Shown piece by piece: positions 16,428 through 24,133 of a DNA stretch of 64,000 bases. Origin of the DNA: DATHTC01 sp963746805. Its GTDB lineage: Bacteria > Actinomycetota > Thermoleophilia > Gaiellales > Gaiellaceae. Positions within the stretch are counted from its first letter, which is position 1; the number at the start of each line of letters is the position of its first letter. The position numbers and the translations under genes are program-made. The notes under the pieces are model-generated. The model made no database searches. It worked only from the letters and a program-made list of their open reading frames with translations, and was not told the origin of the DNA. The stretch covers positions 62,001 to 126,000 of the forward strand of contig CAVVCQ010000003.1 of assembly GCA_963746805.1 (NCBI GenBank), given 5' to 3'.

Positions 16428-17582
16428 TCAGCCCACGAAGCGGCAGGCGCGGGCGAGCGAGACGTCGTCGCCCGGCCCGTCGCGGAAGCGCCACAGCTCG
16501 CGCTTGCGCCCGGTCGGCGAGACGACGAGCGCGATCGAGCCGAGCGCGCCGCGGCCGTCGCGCGCGGCCGTGTAGTGGATCCCGAGCTCGTGGTCCGGCG
16601 AGTGCGGCGTCCCCTTCAGCGTCGTCGCCTCGAGCCCCTCCCGGAGCGCGTCGAGCGTGACCGCGTGCGGGAAGTTGTACTTGCCGCCCCCGCCGACGGA
16701 GGAGACGAGCGAGAGGCTCGGCGACACGGCCTCGACGAGCCCGAGGTTGAGCCCGTGCTTCGAGGCGTGGTGCGGCACCTTGAAGACCTCCGCCCCGAGC
16801 GCGTCGGGCCCGAGCTCGCGCTCGAGCTCCTCCGCGAGCGGCCCCGTCCGCGAGTCGATCTCGGGGAAGTCGGTGAGGACGTACGCCCAGGACGCGAGCA
16901 GCGAGTCGGCGCCGAGGAGGAACGTACGCGTCTTCCCCCGCAGCCCGACGTAGCGGCGGCGCGCGCCCCGCTGCTCGACGCGGGACGCCGGGAATTCGAG
17001 CTTGAGCGAGATCGACGCGTCGTTGAGGTCGACCCCGTAGGTGTCGAAGCGGCGCCGTAGCGCCACGGCCGGCGAGAGGACGACGACCTTCACGCGGCCG
17101 ACGAACCGCGTCGTCCCGCTCGTCGGCTGCGTGTGCTGGACGTGCGGGTCGGAGTCCTCGAGGAACTGCATCGTCTGCTGGTACGCCGCGGTGGTGTGCC
17201 AGTAGCCCGGCTCCCAGTACTCGCGCACGTTCTGGCCGAACTGCCGGAGGAAGTCGGGCATCCCGGAGATGTGGTCGTCGTGCGGGTGCGTGCCGACGAC
17301 GAGCGGAAAAAGGTAGCGGTCGTCCGGCACCGAGGGGAAGAGCGGCGTTCCGGCGAGGGTCTCGAGCAGCGCGGGCAGCTTCCCGGCGCGGCCGACGTCG
17401 ACGACGATCGCGCGCCGCGTCCCGTCCGACCGCGCGGGCAGGAGGAACAGCTGCAGGTCGCCGTCGCCGACGTTCAGGAGGAAGTACACGAGGTCCTCCG
17501 GATCGATCCGCGCGAGGAAGTCGTCGTCGCGGAGGACGTCGTCGGGAAGCGGCCTCGGAACGTTCGGCGCGACCGCGCTCAC
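16428..17582 (-). CDS. MBL-fold hydrolase, ComEC/Rec2-like catalytic domain
   Basis: 384 residues. The metallo-beta-lactamase motif THPHDDHISG appears at about residue 97, with further metal-ligand blocks LGADSLL and VPHHASKHG, as in the soluble domain of ComEC-type proteins. No membrane helices or signal peptide are seen, so it is cytoplasmic. It may be a nuclease or phosphodiesterase. GTG start overlaps the stop of the upstream gene (GTGA), so the two are translated together and may act together. Specific substrate unknown. Confidence 0.8.
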   Translation of the reverse strand: MSAVAPNVPRPLPDDVLRDDDFLARIDPEDLVYFLLNVGDGDLQLFLLPARSDGTRRAIVVDVGRAGKLPALLETLAGTPLFPSVPDDRYLFPLVVGTHPHDDHISGMPDFLRQFGQNVREYWEPGYWHTTAAYQQTMQFLEDSDPHVQHTQPTSGTTRFVGRVKVVVLSPAVALRRRFDTYGVDLNDASISLKLEFPASRVEQRGARRRYVGLRGKTRTFLLGADSLLASWAYVLTDFPEIDSRTGPLAEELERELGPDALGAEVFKVPHHASKHGLNLGLVEAVSPSLSLVSSVGGGGKYNFPHAVTLDALREGLEATTLKGTPHSPDHELGIHYTAARDGRGALGSIALVVSPTGRKRELWRFRDGPGDDVSLARACRFVG

Positions 17583-18037
17583 GTCGGCTCCACCTGCTCC
17601 AGCTCCTTGGCCTGCGTCGGCGTCAGCGTCGGCGTGACGGCCGCGAAGAACGCCTCCTTCGCCTTGTCGCGGGCGGGCTCGCGCAGGTCCTGGACGGGGC
17701 GGCGCAGCCACGCGCTCGGCGGGAGCAGACGTTCCCCGGCCTCCCTCAATCCGGTCGGGCTCACGCGGGCCGCGAACACGTCGCCCGTGCGGAGCGGTGC
17801 GCGCCCGGGCAGGTCCCGCGCGAGGTAGCGCCGCAGCGCCTCCGCCTCGGCGCGCGCCGTCCGCGCCGGCTCGTCCGGGAAGATCAGGCGACCGCGGTCG
17901 TCGACGCCCGGCCACGGCGAGACGGACACGTCGACGGCGTCGCCGACGATCTCGTCGACGACGAGGTACGAGAGGCGCGCGAGCTCGTTGTCCGCGAGCT
18001 CGACCCCCTCGGGACGCCACGGGCGCGGCCCCGTCAC
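17579..18037 (-). CDS. hypothetical protein coupled to the MBL-fold hydrolase
   Basis: 152 residues from GTG 18037, which has GGGAGGA about 8 nt upstream; a TTG at 18073 would add 12 residues running through that ribosome site. I do not recognise a family. It is highly charged, mostly helical in appearance (ARAEAEALRRYLARDL, EPARDKAKEAFFAAV), with no membrane segment. The 4-nt overlap with the MBL-fold gene suggests a partner or adaptor, which is inference only. Confidence 0.7.
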   Translation of the reverse strand: MTGPRPWRPEGVELADNELARLSYLVVDEIVGDAVDVSVSPWPGVDDRGRLIFPDEPARTARAEAEALRRYLARDLPGRAPLRTGDVFAARVSPTGLREAGERLLPPSAWLRRPVQDLREPARDKAKEAFFAAVTPTLTPTQAKELEQVEPT

Positions 18038-18080
18038 CGGCGCGATCCTCCCAGCGGCTCCGCCGGGAGTCAACGCGGGC

Positions 18081-18338
18081 TCAGGTCCGCTTCGCCTTCC
18101 ACGCCCGGTACTCGTCGGGCATGCACACGGCGCAGGGGCGGTAGCCGGCCGCGACCGCGGTCGCCTCGTCGGCGAAGAAGACCCGGTGCTTCACGTAGTG
18201 GCCCTTCGCGATCCAGCTGAGCGCGACGCGGCAGTCGAGGCGGCCGTAGCCCTTCGTGCGGCGATGCCCGCCGAGCGTGCCCGGCGTCGGCGACAGGTAC
18301 TCGCGGCCGTCCGCGCCGATGAGGCGGTACAGCTTCAT
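18081..18338 (-). CDS. small Ada-type metal-binding domain protein
   Basis: 85 residues resembling the N-terminal zinc domain of the Ada methyl-phosphotriester repair protein: FFADEATAVAAGYRPCAVC is the classic second half. Cys36, Cys69 and Cys72 match three of the four Ada ligands; the position of the fourth, four residues after Cys36, is Leu. There is no AraC or methyltransferase domain, so this is a stand-alone version. ATG 18338. The role (DNA binding or a structural zinc domain) is not known. Confidence 0.75.
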   Translation of the reverse strand: MKLYRLIGADGREYLSPTPGTLGGHRRTKGYGRLDCRVALSWIAKGHYVKHRVFFADEATAVAAGYRPCAVCMPDEYRAWKAKRT

Positions 18339-18393
18339 CCGGGATGAAACGCGCGGGACGGCCACCGTGTGAGGCGGCTCGTCGCGTGGGCCG

Positions 18394-18693
18394 CTAGCGA
18401 GGCGGAGCGCTCGAGTCGCCTTCGAACTGCCCGCCGAGCTCGCCGGGCGTCGACTCGGGCAGCACCGGGAACATCCCGCCGCCGCCGCCGCCCGTCGCCG
18501 CCGCGTCGTCGCGCCGGTCGACGAAGCCCTCGTAGAACTCCGACTCGCTCTGCGTGATCGGGACCTCTCCCGTATCGCGGGCCTCGGCCTCCGCGGCCGG
18601 ATGGTGCTGCCACGGGTCGCCGCTCTCGGCGGCGTCCGCGGGCTCGTCCTCGTCTGCGTCGCGCGATCCGAACAGGCGCTCGAAGAACCGCAT
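18394..18693 (-). CDS. small acidic hypothetical protein
   Basis: 99 residues from ATG 18693 with AAGGAGG just upstream, a very good ribosome site. The N-terminus MRFFERLFGSRD is amphipathic; the rest is acidic and low-complexity with a Gly run near residue 70. No family recognised. The clear ribosome site makes it more likely real than a chance frame. Confidence 0.6.
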   Translation of the reverse strand: MRFFERLFGSRDADEDEPADAAESGDPWQHHPAAEAEARDTGEVPITQSESEFYEGFVDRRDDAAATGGGGGGMFPVLPESTPGELGGQFEGDSSAPPR

Positions 18694-18762
18694 CGCTCCT
18701 CCTTCCGGCCGGGGCTGTCGGCGAATCGTGCCGGGCCGCGGCCGGCGGCGCAAACGAGCAAG

Positions 18763-18835
18763 AGCCGGAGGCGGGACTCGAACCCGCGGCCGACGGTTTA
18801 CAAAACCGTTGCTCTACCAGCTGAGCTACTCCGGC
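18763..18835 (-). tRNA. tRNA-Thr (UGU anticodon)
   Basis: 73 nt on the minus strand with acceptor arms GCCGGAG and CTCCGGC, D-arm GCTC..GAGC, anticodon stem ACGGT/ACCGT around loop TTTGTAA (anticodon TGT), and T-arm GCGGG-TTCGAGT-CCCGC. It reads ACA codons. CCA is not encoded. Confidence 0.96.
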
Positions 18836-18902
18836 GCGGCACGCATGCTAGCCGCGTCCGGCATTGTCATATTTGGCAATGGCCCAGCCGCCGCCCGTGC
18901 GA

Positions 18903-19568
18903 CTACGCCAGCACCATGCGCGACTGCTGGTGCTGGACGATCTTCCGCTTGACCCGCTGGAGCGCGTTGTCGATCGTCTTGCAGTCGCAGCCGAGCTCGT
19001 CCGCCATCTCCTCGTAGGACATGCCCTCGAGGTAGTGCCGGAGCGCGTCCGACTCGAGGCGCGACAGGCCCGTGCCGAGGGTGAAGACGAGCGACTGGAG
19101 CTCCTCCGTCGAGATGACGATCACCGGCGGCTCGTCGACTCCGGGCCCCGGCAGGGCATCGCCCAGCGTGCACTCGCCGTCCCCGTCCTGCCCGGCCGGC
19201 GTATGGCTGAAGGAGACGTAGGTGTTGAGCGGGGCGTGCTTGAACCGGGTCGCGGTCTTGATCGCCGTGATGATCTGGCGCGTGACGCAGAGCTCCGCGA
19301 AGCTGCGGAACGACGTCTCCATCTTCGGGTTGAAGTCGCGGACCGCCTTGTAGAGGCCGATCAGCCCCTCCTGGATGAGGTCCTCGGCGTCGCCGCCGGC
19401 CAGGAAGTAGGAGCTCGCCTTCAGCCGGACGAAGCCGGTGTAGCGCTTCATCAGCGCGTCCATCGAGGCCGTGTGCCCGTTGCGCGCACGGAGCACGAGC
19501 TGCAGATCCTCAAGCTCTCGTTGAGCCTTCTGGGCCGCCTGGGCGGCGGTTGCGGGCCGTGCACTCAT
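18903..19568 (-). CDS. sigH: RNA polymerase sigma factor, SigH-like
   Basis: 221 residues of the sigma-70 family. Region 2 includes FLAGGDAEDLIQEGLIGLYKA (core binding) and region 4 includes YLEGMSYEEMADELGCDCKTID (the -35 helix-turn-helix). Size and spacing match the SigH/Spo0H-like factors annotated in Thermoleophilia and Firmicutes. ATG 19568 is preferred; an upstream frame to 19715 runs through the AT-rich upstream region. The 140-bp region before it has an AT-rich stretch (19670-19690) unusual for this genome and a LexA-type box at 19709, so stress control is possible. Confidence 0.9.
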   Translation of the reverse strand: MSARPATAAQAAQKAQRELEDLQLVLRARNGHTASMDALMKRYTGFVRLKASSYFLAGGDAEDLIQEGLIGLYKAVRDFNPKMETSFRSFAELCVTRQIITAIKTATRFKHAPLNTYVSFSHTPAGQDGDGECTLGDALPGPGVDEPPVIVISTEELQSLVFTLGTGLSRLESDALRHYLEGMSYEEMADELGCDCKTIDNALQRVKRKIVQHQQSRMVLA

Positions 19569-19708
19569 CGCGTCGTCTCCCGTGGTTGCCGGTGTTCCCG
19601 CGCGGTCCGGCTGGACGGCCGTGAGGGAACTCTCACCCTGAGGTTGAGGGCAAGTTAGCAACCTGTCCAACAAATTACAAGTCAACTTGCGCGGGACCCA
19701 GGGTGATA

Positions 19709-19722
19709 CGAACACGTGTTCG
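19709..19722. promoter_or_regulatory. predicted LexA (SOS) box
   Basis: Perfect CGAAC-ACGT-GTTCG palindrome, matching the CGAAC-N4-GTTCG consensus of actinobacterial and Gram-positive LexA. It covers the -35 position of a promoter whose -10-like TAGGGT (19738-19743) ends 7 nt before the GTG start of the + strand gene at 19751. It also lies 141 nt upstream of sigH. By base composition a perfect site is expected less than once in a window this size. Confidence 0.65.
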
Positions 19723-19737
19723 CCCGACCCGAGACGT

Positions 19738-19743
19738 TAGGGT
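19738..19743 (+). promoter_or_regulatory. -10-like element of a probable leaderless promoter
   Basis: TAGGGT with a 7-nt gap to GTG 19751, the spacing expected when transcription starts at the start codon. The SOS box overlaps the -35 region. Supports the start at 19751. Confidence 0.4.
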
Positions 19744-19750
19744 CTCACGC

Positions 19751-20701
19751 GTGCCGCGCGTCTACGCGAGCCTGCCGCTCGGCGGCCCCAGCGGCCCGCT
19801 CGGGCGAGACCTGCTCCGAGGCACCGAGCTCGCACTCTCCGCTGCGCAGGCCGACGTGGAGCTGGTCGTCCTCGACGGCCATGGGGAGGACCGCGACGAC
19901 CTGGCCGCCGGCCACGCGCGCGACGCAGCGGCGGACGACGCCGCGCTCGCGTACCTCGGCGACTTCCACTCCTCGCAGGTGCTCGCGACCGCGCCGATTC
20001 TCTCGGCCGCAGGGTTGCTGCAGGTCGCGCCGGTCGCGACCTTCACCGGTCTGAGCGGCGCGACGCTCGTGCGCCTGATGCCGAACGACGACGTGCTCGC
20101 GCACGCGATCGCGGACTGGCTGACCGTCAACGGGGTGCGATCGGCGCTCGTCGTCCACGACCACGACGACGGCTACGGCATCCCGGTCGGCCGGATGTGC
20201 ACGGAGGCGGCGCGCGGCCGCGGGCTCGACGTCCGCTCCCGACCGATCTGGGACCACGACGAGGCGATGGCCGACGACGTCCGCGGCGCCGAGGCCGTCC
20301 TCTACGTCGGCGCCGCCGGATCCGGAGCGGTCGGGCTGTGGCGCGACCTGCACGCACTCGACCCCGAGTTGTGGCTGCTCGGCACCGACGGCGTCGCGGC
20401 GCCGTGGCTCGCTGCCGAGCTCGAGCCCGGGCCGGCTGCGCGGACGCGCTTCTTCGGGGCGCAGCGCGCACCGTGGGGCTTCTACGGCTACGAGGCGATG
20501 GCCCTCGTGCTCGACGCGATCGCGGCAGGTGGCGGCGACCGGGAGCGGGCGGCTCTGGCCGCGCGGTCCACGCGAGACCGCGACTCCGTGCTCGGCCGCT
20601 ACTCGCTCGACGCCGACGGGCTCACGACCACGAGGGAGTGCGGTCGCTTCGCCGTCGTCGCAGGCGAGATCGTCTGGGACCGGCTACTCGCCGCGCCGTA
20701 G
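19751..20701 (+). CDS. periplasmic-binding-fold protein of the branched-chain amino-acid receptor type, no signal peptide
   Basis: 316 residues with the type 1 periplasmic-binding (leucine/ANF receptor) fold: LYASLPLGG-like start, LGDFHSSQVLATAPILSAAGLLQVAP, LWLLGTDGVAAPW and WGFYGYEAMALVLDAI. Neither an N-terminal signal nor a lipobox is present, so it seems to be cytoplasmic and may act as a sensor. No transporter genes are near. A LexA-type box overlaps its promoter. Its 3' end overlaps the converging NYN gene by 18 nt. Confidence 0.78.
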   Translation: MPRVYASLPLGGPSGPLGRDLLRGTELALSAAQADVELVVLDGHGEDRDDLAAGHARDAAADDAALAYLGDFHSSQVLATAPILSAAGLLQVAPVATFTGLSGATLVRLMPNDDVLAHAIADWLTVNGVRSALVVHDHDDGYGIPVGRMCTEAARGRGLDVRSRPIWDHDEAMADDVRGAEAVLYVGAAGSGAVGLWRDLHALDPELWLLGTDGVAAPWLAAELEPGPAARTRFFGAQRAPWGFYGYEAMALVLDAIAAGGGDRERAALAARSTRDRDSVLGRYSLDADGLTTTRECGRFAVVAGEIVWDRLLAAP

Positions 20702-21115
20702 CCGCTCGAGGCGCTCGCGGACTCCGGGGTCGAGCCGGTCGGCGAGCTCCGGCCGCGGCTCGCTCGGACGTGTGACCTGCTCGAGCTCGGCGAGGAAGAT
20801 GCGCGAGCTCGTCGACCGCACCTCCTGGCCCGCGGTGCCGCGGATCGCGAAGTCGGAGGAGACGACCGCGACGGTCTCGCGGTCGCGGTGCTCCGCGGCG
20901 AGCCGCTCGAGGACCGCGTCGGCATCGGCGGCGAAGCGCACGCGGAGCGGGCCGATCGTCTCGTCCCGGCCGACGCCGTCGAAGACGAGCACGCCGCGGG
21001 CGCCGCGGAGGGCGACGAAACTCGCGAGCGCGTCGATCAGCTCCTCGGGCCGCCGCCAGTCTCCCGCGTGCAGCAGGTTCCAGCCGTCGAACAGGTAGAG
21101 CGTCGGGTCAGCCAT
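20684..21115 (-). CDS. NYN/YacP-like PIN-fold RNase domain protein
   Basis: 143 residues: YLFDGWNLLHAG (first acidic metal ligand), GVLVFDGVG and VAVVSSDFAIRG (further acidic residues), ending in the helical tail RLDPGVRERLERLRRG. Matches the NYN domain (YacP-like) of predicted RNases. In Firmicutes yacP follows rlmB, and the same order occurs here: ATG 21115 overlaps the rlmB stop by 8 nt. It probably acts in rRNA or tRNA processing. Converges with the gene at 19751. Confidence 0.85.
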   Translation of the reverse strand: MADPTLYLFDGWNLLHAGDWRRPEELIDALASFVALRGARGVLVFDGVGRDETIGPLRVRFAADADAVLERLAAEHRDRETVAVVSSDFAIRGTAGQEVRSTSSRIFLAELEQVTRPSEPRPELADRLDPGVRERLERLRRGE

Positions 21116-21824
21116 GACCGCGCTGCCGCCTCGCTTCGTAGAGGAGCAGCGCCGCCGCGACGCTGACGTTGAGGGACTCGACACGCCCGCGCAGCGGGAT
21201 CGAGACGGCGGCGTCGCAGGTGCGCCGCACGAGCGGCCGCAGGCCCTTCCCCTCCGCGCCGAGGACGATGGCCGCGCCGCCCGTGAGGTCCGTCTCCCAC
21301 ATCGGCGTCGCGTCCTCGCCGGCGTCGGCCGCGTACACCCACAGGTCGTCCCGCTTCACCTCGCCGAGGTAGCGCGCGAGGTTCGTGACGACGGCGATCG
21401 GCAGGTGCTCGACCGCGCCGGCCGAGGCCTTGCAGACCGCGGCGGTCACGGTCGCCGAGCCGTGGGCAGGGACGACGATCCCCGTGGCGCCCGCACCCTC
21501 CGCGCTCCGCGCCACGGCGCCGAGGTTCCGCGGGTCGGAGACCTGGTCGAGACAGGCGAGGAGCGGTCGCTCGCGGGCGGCGAGCTCCCACGCATCGGCG
21601 TAGCGGTACGGCTCGGCCCAGGCGACGACGCCCTGGTGGTCGCGCGTCGCCGCCGCCTCGGACAGCTCGCGCTCCGGCTTGACGTGCACCTTCACCGGAG
21701 GCTCCTCGCGCAGCCAGGCCTCGGCGGCGAGCGCGCGCTCGGTCGCCCACAGCTCGAGCGCCTGCCGCCGGCCGCGCAGGAGCTCGCGCACGGCGCGCCG
21801 CCCGTAGACGAGCTCGCGTGTCAC
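21108..21824 (-). CDS. rlmB: 23S rRNA (guanosine-2'-O-)-methyltransferase RlmB-type (SpoU family)
   Basis: 238 residues. N-terminal substrate-binding part (VYGRRAVRELLRGRR), then the SPOUT knot motifs DQVSDPRNLGAVARSAEGAGA, IVLGAEGKGL and SIPLRGRVESLNVSVAAAL. It methylates a ribose in rRNA using S-adenosylmethionine. GTG 21824 overlaps the cysS stop (GTGA). The order gltX-cysS-rlmB-yacP is the common arrangement in Gram-positive relatives. Confidence 0.92.
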   Translation of the reverse strand: MTRELVYGRRAVRELLRGRRQALELWATERALAAEAWLREEPPVKVHVKPERELSEAAATRDHQGVVAWAEPYRYADAWELAARERPLLACLDQVSDPRNLGAVARSAEGAGATGIVVPAHGSATVTAAVCKASAGAVEHLPIAVVTNLARYLGEVKRDDLWVYAADAGEDATPMWETDLTGGAAIVLGAEGKGLRPLVRRTCDAAVSIPLRGRVESLNVSVAAALLLYEARRQRGHG

Positions 21825-23095
21825 GCGAGGCGCACGAGCCGGAAGCCGGAGGCCTCGTCGCGCACCTCCCAGCCTGCGGCGGCGATCTCGCCGCGCAGGC
21901 GGTCGGCCTCGGCGAAGTCGCGCTCCGCCCGCGCCCGCTCCCGCGCCTCCGCGAGCGAGACGACCTCCTCCGGCGGCGCCGTCTGCTCCTCGGCGAGCGA
22001 GGCGAGCCCGAACAGGTCGAGCGCCCGGCGCAGCAGCTCGTGGTCGCGCCACTCGTGCATGACCGCGAGCGCCCCGGGCGTGTTGAAGTCGTCCTCGAGC
22101 TCGGCGGCGAACCGCTCCCAGGCGCCCTCGGGCGCCGGCTCGGACCGGTTGCGGAACACCTCGCGGAAGCGCTCGGCCCGTGCAGTCGCGGCCGCCAGCG
22201 TCTCCTCCGAGAAGTCGATCGGCTTGCGCCAGTGCCCCGTGAGGAAGAAGACGAGCAGCGCCTCGCGGCCCCACCGGTCGAGCGCCTCGCGCAGCGTCGT
22301 GACGTTCCCCAGCGACTTCGACATCTTCTCGCCGGTGAAGCGGAGCATCCCGTTGTGCATCCAGAGCTTCGCGAAGTCGTGGCCGAGCGCCCGCGACTGC
22401 GCCAGCTCGTTCTCGTGATGCGGGAAGACGAGGTCGAGCCCGCCGCCGTGGATCTCGAACACCGGCCCGAGCAGCTCCTCGGCCATCACCGAGCACTCGA
22501 TGTGCCAGCCGGGGCGGCCGCGGCCCCACGGCGCGTCCCACGCCGTGTCCTCGCCTGGCTTGTTCGCCTTCCAGAGCGCGAAGTCGCGCGGGTCCTCCTT
22601 CAGCGGGTTCGGCTCCTGCTCCTCGACCTGGTCGGGCCGCTGGCCCGAGAGGCGGCCGTACTCGGGCCAGCTCGCGACGCGGAAGTAGACGTCGCCCTCG
22701 ACCGCGTACGCGTGCCCTGCGTCGATGAGCGCCTGCGTCGAGGCGACGATCCCGTCGATGTGCTCCGTCGCCTTCGGCACGTGGTCGGGCATCCCCAGCC
22801 CGAGGTCGCCGGTGTCCTGCAGGTACCACTCCGTCGCCTCCTCGGCGAGGGCCGCGCTCCGGCCCGGCGCCGCCTCGTAGATCTTGTCGTTCACGTCCGT
22901 GATGTTGTGGACGAGCGTGACGTCGTAGCCCTGCTCGCGCAGCCAGCGCCGGAGCCACATGCCGATGACGAACGGCCTCGCGTTGCCGACGTGCGCGCGC
23001 GCGTAGACGGTCGGGCCGCAGACGTACATCCGCACCGGCCCGGGCGCCGGCGGGAGCTCCTCGACCGAGCGCGTCAGGGTGCTATGGAGTCGCAC
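21821..23095 (-). CDS. cysS: cysteinyl-tRNA synthetase
   Basis: 424 residues. Class I motifs: HIGH variant HVGN (in ARAHVGNARPF) and KMSKS (GEKMSKSLGN). Zinc ligands are Cys in MYVCGPTVY, Cys in HIECSVMAEELLG and His in FPHHENELAQSRAL. It charges tRNA-Cys. GTG 23095 lies inside the gltX 3' end (14-nt overlap). Slightly shorter than the 460-residue E. coli enzyme, mostly in the C-terminal region. Confidence 0.97.
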   Translation of the reverse strand: MRLHSTLTRSVEELPPAPGPVRMYVCGPTVYARAHVGNARPFVIGMWLRRWLREQGYDVTLVHNITDVNDKIYEAAPGRSAALAEEATEWYLQDTGDLGLGMPDHVPKATEHIDGIVASTQALIDAGHAYAVEGDVYFRVASWPEYGRLSGQRPDQVEEQEPNPLKEDPRDFALWKANKPGEDTAWDAPWGRGRPGWHIECSVMAEELLGPVFEIHGGGLDLVFPHHENELAQSRALGHDFAKLWMHNGMLRFTGEKMSKSLGNVTTLREALDRWGREALLVFFLTGHWRKPIDFSEETLAAATARAERFREVFRNRSEPAPEGAWERFAAELEDDFNTPGALAVMHEWRDHELLRRALDLFGLASLAEEQTAPPEEVVSLAEARERARAERDFAEADRLRGEIAAAGWEVRDEASGFRLVRLA

Positions 23096-24089
23096 CGGCC
23101 CTCCGCAGCGCCTCGTCGCGCGGAAGCGCGGCCACGACCGTCCACAGCTCCGGCCCCCGGTCCCGGCCGGTGAGGGCGAGACGCAGCGCGTGCAGGTCGC
23201 CGCCCACGGCCTTCAGCTCGCGCACGATCGCCTTCGCGCCGTCGGGTGCGAGCGCACCGTTGGCGCCGGCCCGCAGCTCGACGAACCGCGCCAGCGTCGG
23301 ACCCGCGTCCGCGGGGAGCTCCGCCTCGGCGGGCTCGAGGATCGCGCGCGCGAAGGCGCGGGCCTCGACGAGGTCGCGCGCTCCGCGCAACGCGGGCACG
23401 AGCTCGAGCGGCGCGTCCGCCTCGGCGGCGAGCTCGGCGTCCGGCATCGCGGCGATCGCGTCGATGGCGAGCCGCCGGAGGCGCCGCTCGTCGAAGTGGA
23501 CGTCGTGCTTCGGCAGGCCGAGCTCCTCGAGGTACGCGCGCACCGCCGCGGCCGGAACGCCCGCGTCGCGCAGGTCGGCCACCGTCTCGGCCCCGTGTCG
23601 CTTGGACAGCTTCTTCCCGTCCGCCCCGAGCAGCAGCCCGAAGTGGACGTACTCCGGCGGCGTCGCCCCGAGCGCCAAGGCCAGGCGGCGGTGCAGCGCC
23701 TCGTTGGGCCGGTGGTCGTTGCCGCGGACGACGTGGGTGATCCCGAAGTCGACGTCGTCGACCACGCTCGCGAGGTGGTACGTCGCGGTGCCGTCGGGGC
23801 GGAGGAGCTGGACGCCGTCGAACCGTTCCACGCCGAGCCCGGCCGCGGCTTCCCGGTAGCGCTCCTGCCGCTCGCTCTGCCGGACGGGCCCTTCCTCCCA
23901 GCCGATTCCGAGCCACTCGAGGTCGCGGACGATCGCCTCCTCCCCGCCGGGCACGTTCCGCGCGGCGTCGGTGTCGTCGATCCGCAGCAGCAGGTGGTCG
24001 CCGAAGCGGCGATTCGCGGTCGCGCCGAGCGCGTTGCCGAGGTGCAGCGACCCGGTCGGAGCGGGTGCGAAGCGGACACGGACGCTCAT
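23082..24089 (-). CDS. gltX: glutamyl-tRNA synthetase-like protein, unusually short
   Basis: 335 residues. HIGH-like motif HLGN in FAPAPTGSLHLGNALGA, tRNA/ATP motif VVRGNDHRPNEAL and KLSKRHG are intact. The ~100 residues of connective peptide/acceptor-binding domain and zinc region normally found between YRE and the TYHLA block are missing; YREAAAGLGVERF runs straight to LLRPDGTATYHLA. The C-terminal helical region is short. It may be the cell's compact GluRS or a GluQ-RS-like relative. Operon first gene, followed by cysS, rlmB and the NYN gene. Confidence 0.85.
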   Translation of the reverse strand: MSVRVRFAPAPTGSLHLGNALGATANRRFGDHLLLRIDDTDAARNVPGGEEAIVRDLEWLGIGWEEGPVRQSERQERYREAAAGLGVERFDGVQLLRPDGTATYHLASVVDDVDFGITHVVRGNDHRPNEALHRRLALALGATPPEYVHFGLLLGADGKKLSKRHGAETVADLRDAGVPAAAVRAYLEELGLPKHDVHFDERRLRRLAIDAIAAMPDAELAAEADAPLELVPALRGARDLVEARAFARAILEPAEAELPADAGPTLARFVELRAGANGALAPDGAKAIVRELKAVGGDLHALRLALTGRDRGPELWTVVAALPRDEALRRAGATP

Positions 24090-24121
24090 GGGCCGAGGAT
24101 AACGGCGCTCCCGCGCCCGGT

Positions 24122-24127
24122 TACGAT
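24122..24127 (+). promoter_or_regulatory. -10-like element of a probable leaderless promoter
   Basis: TACGAT ends 6 nt before GTG 24134, so transcription would start at or next to the start codon. This supports the start chosen for the phosphatase. No convincing -35 is visible. Confidence 0.4.
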
Positions 24128-24133
24128 CGCCGC

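Noticed and set aside
21108..22958. 616-codon frame joining the rlmB region to sequence upstream
   Set aside because: The upstream part is cysS read in another frame; rlmB starts at GTG 21824.
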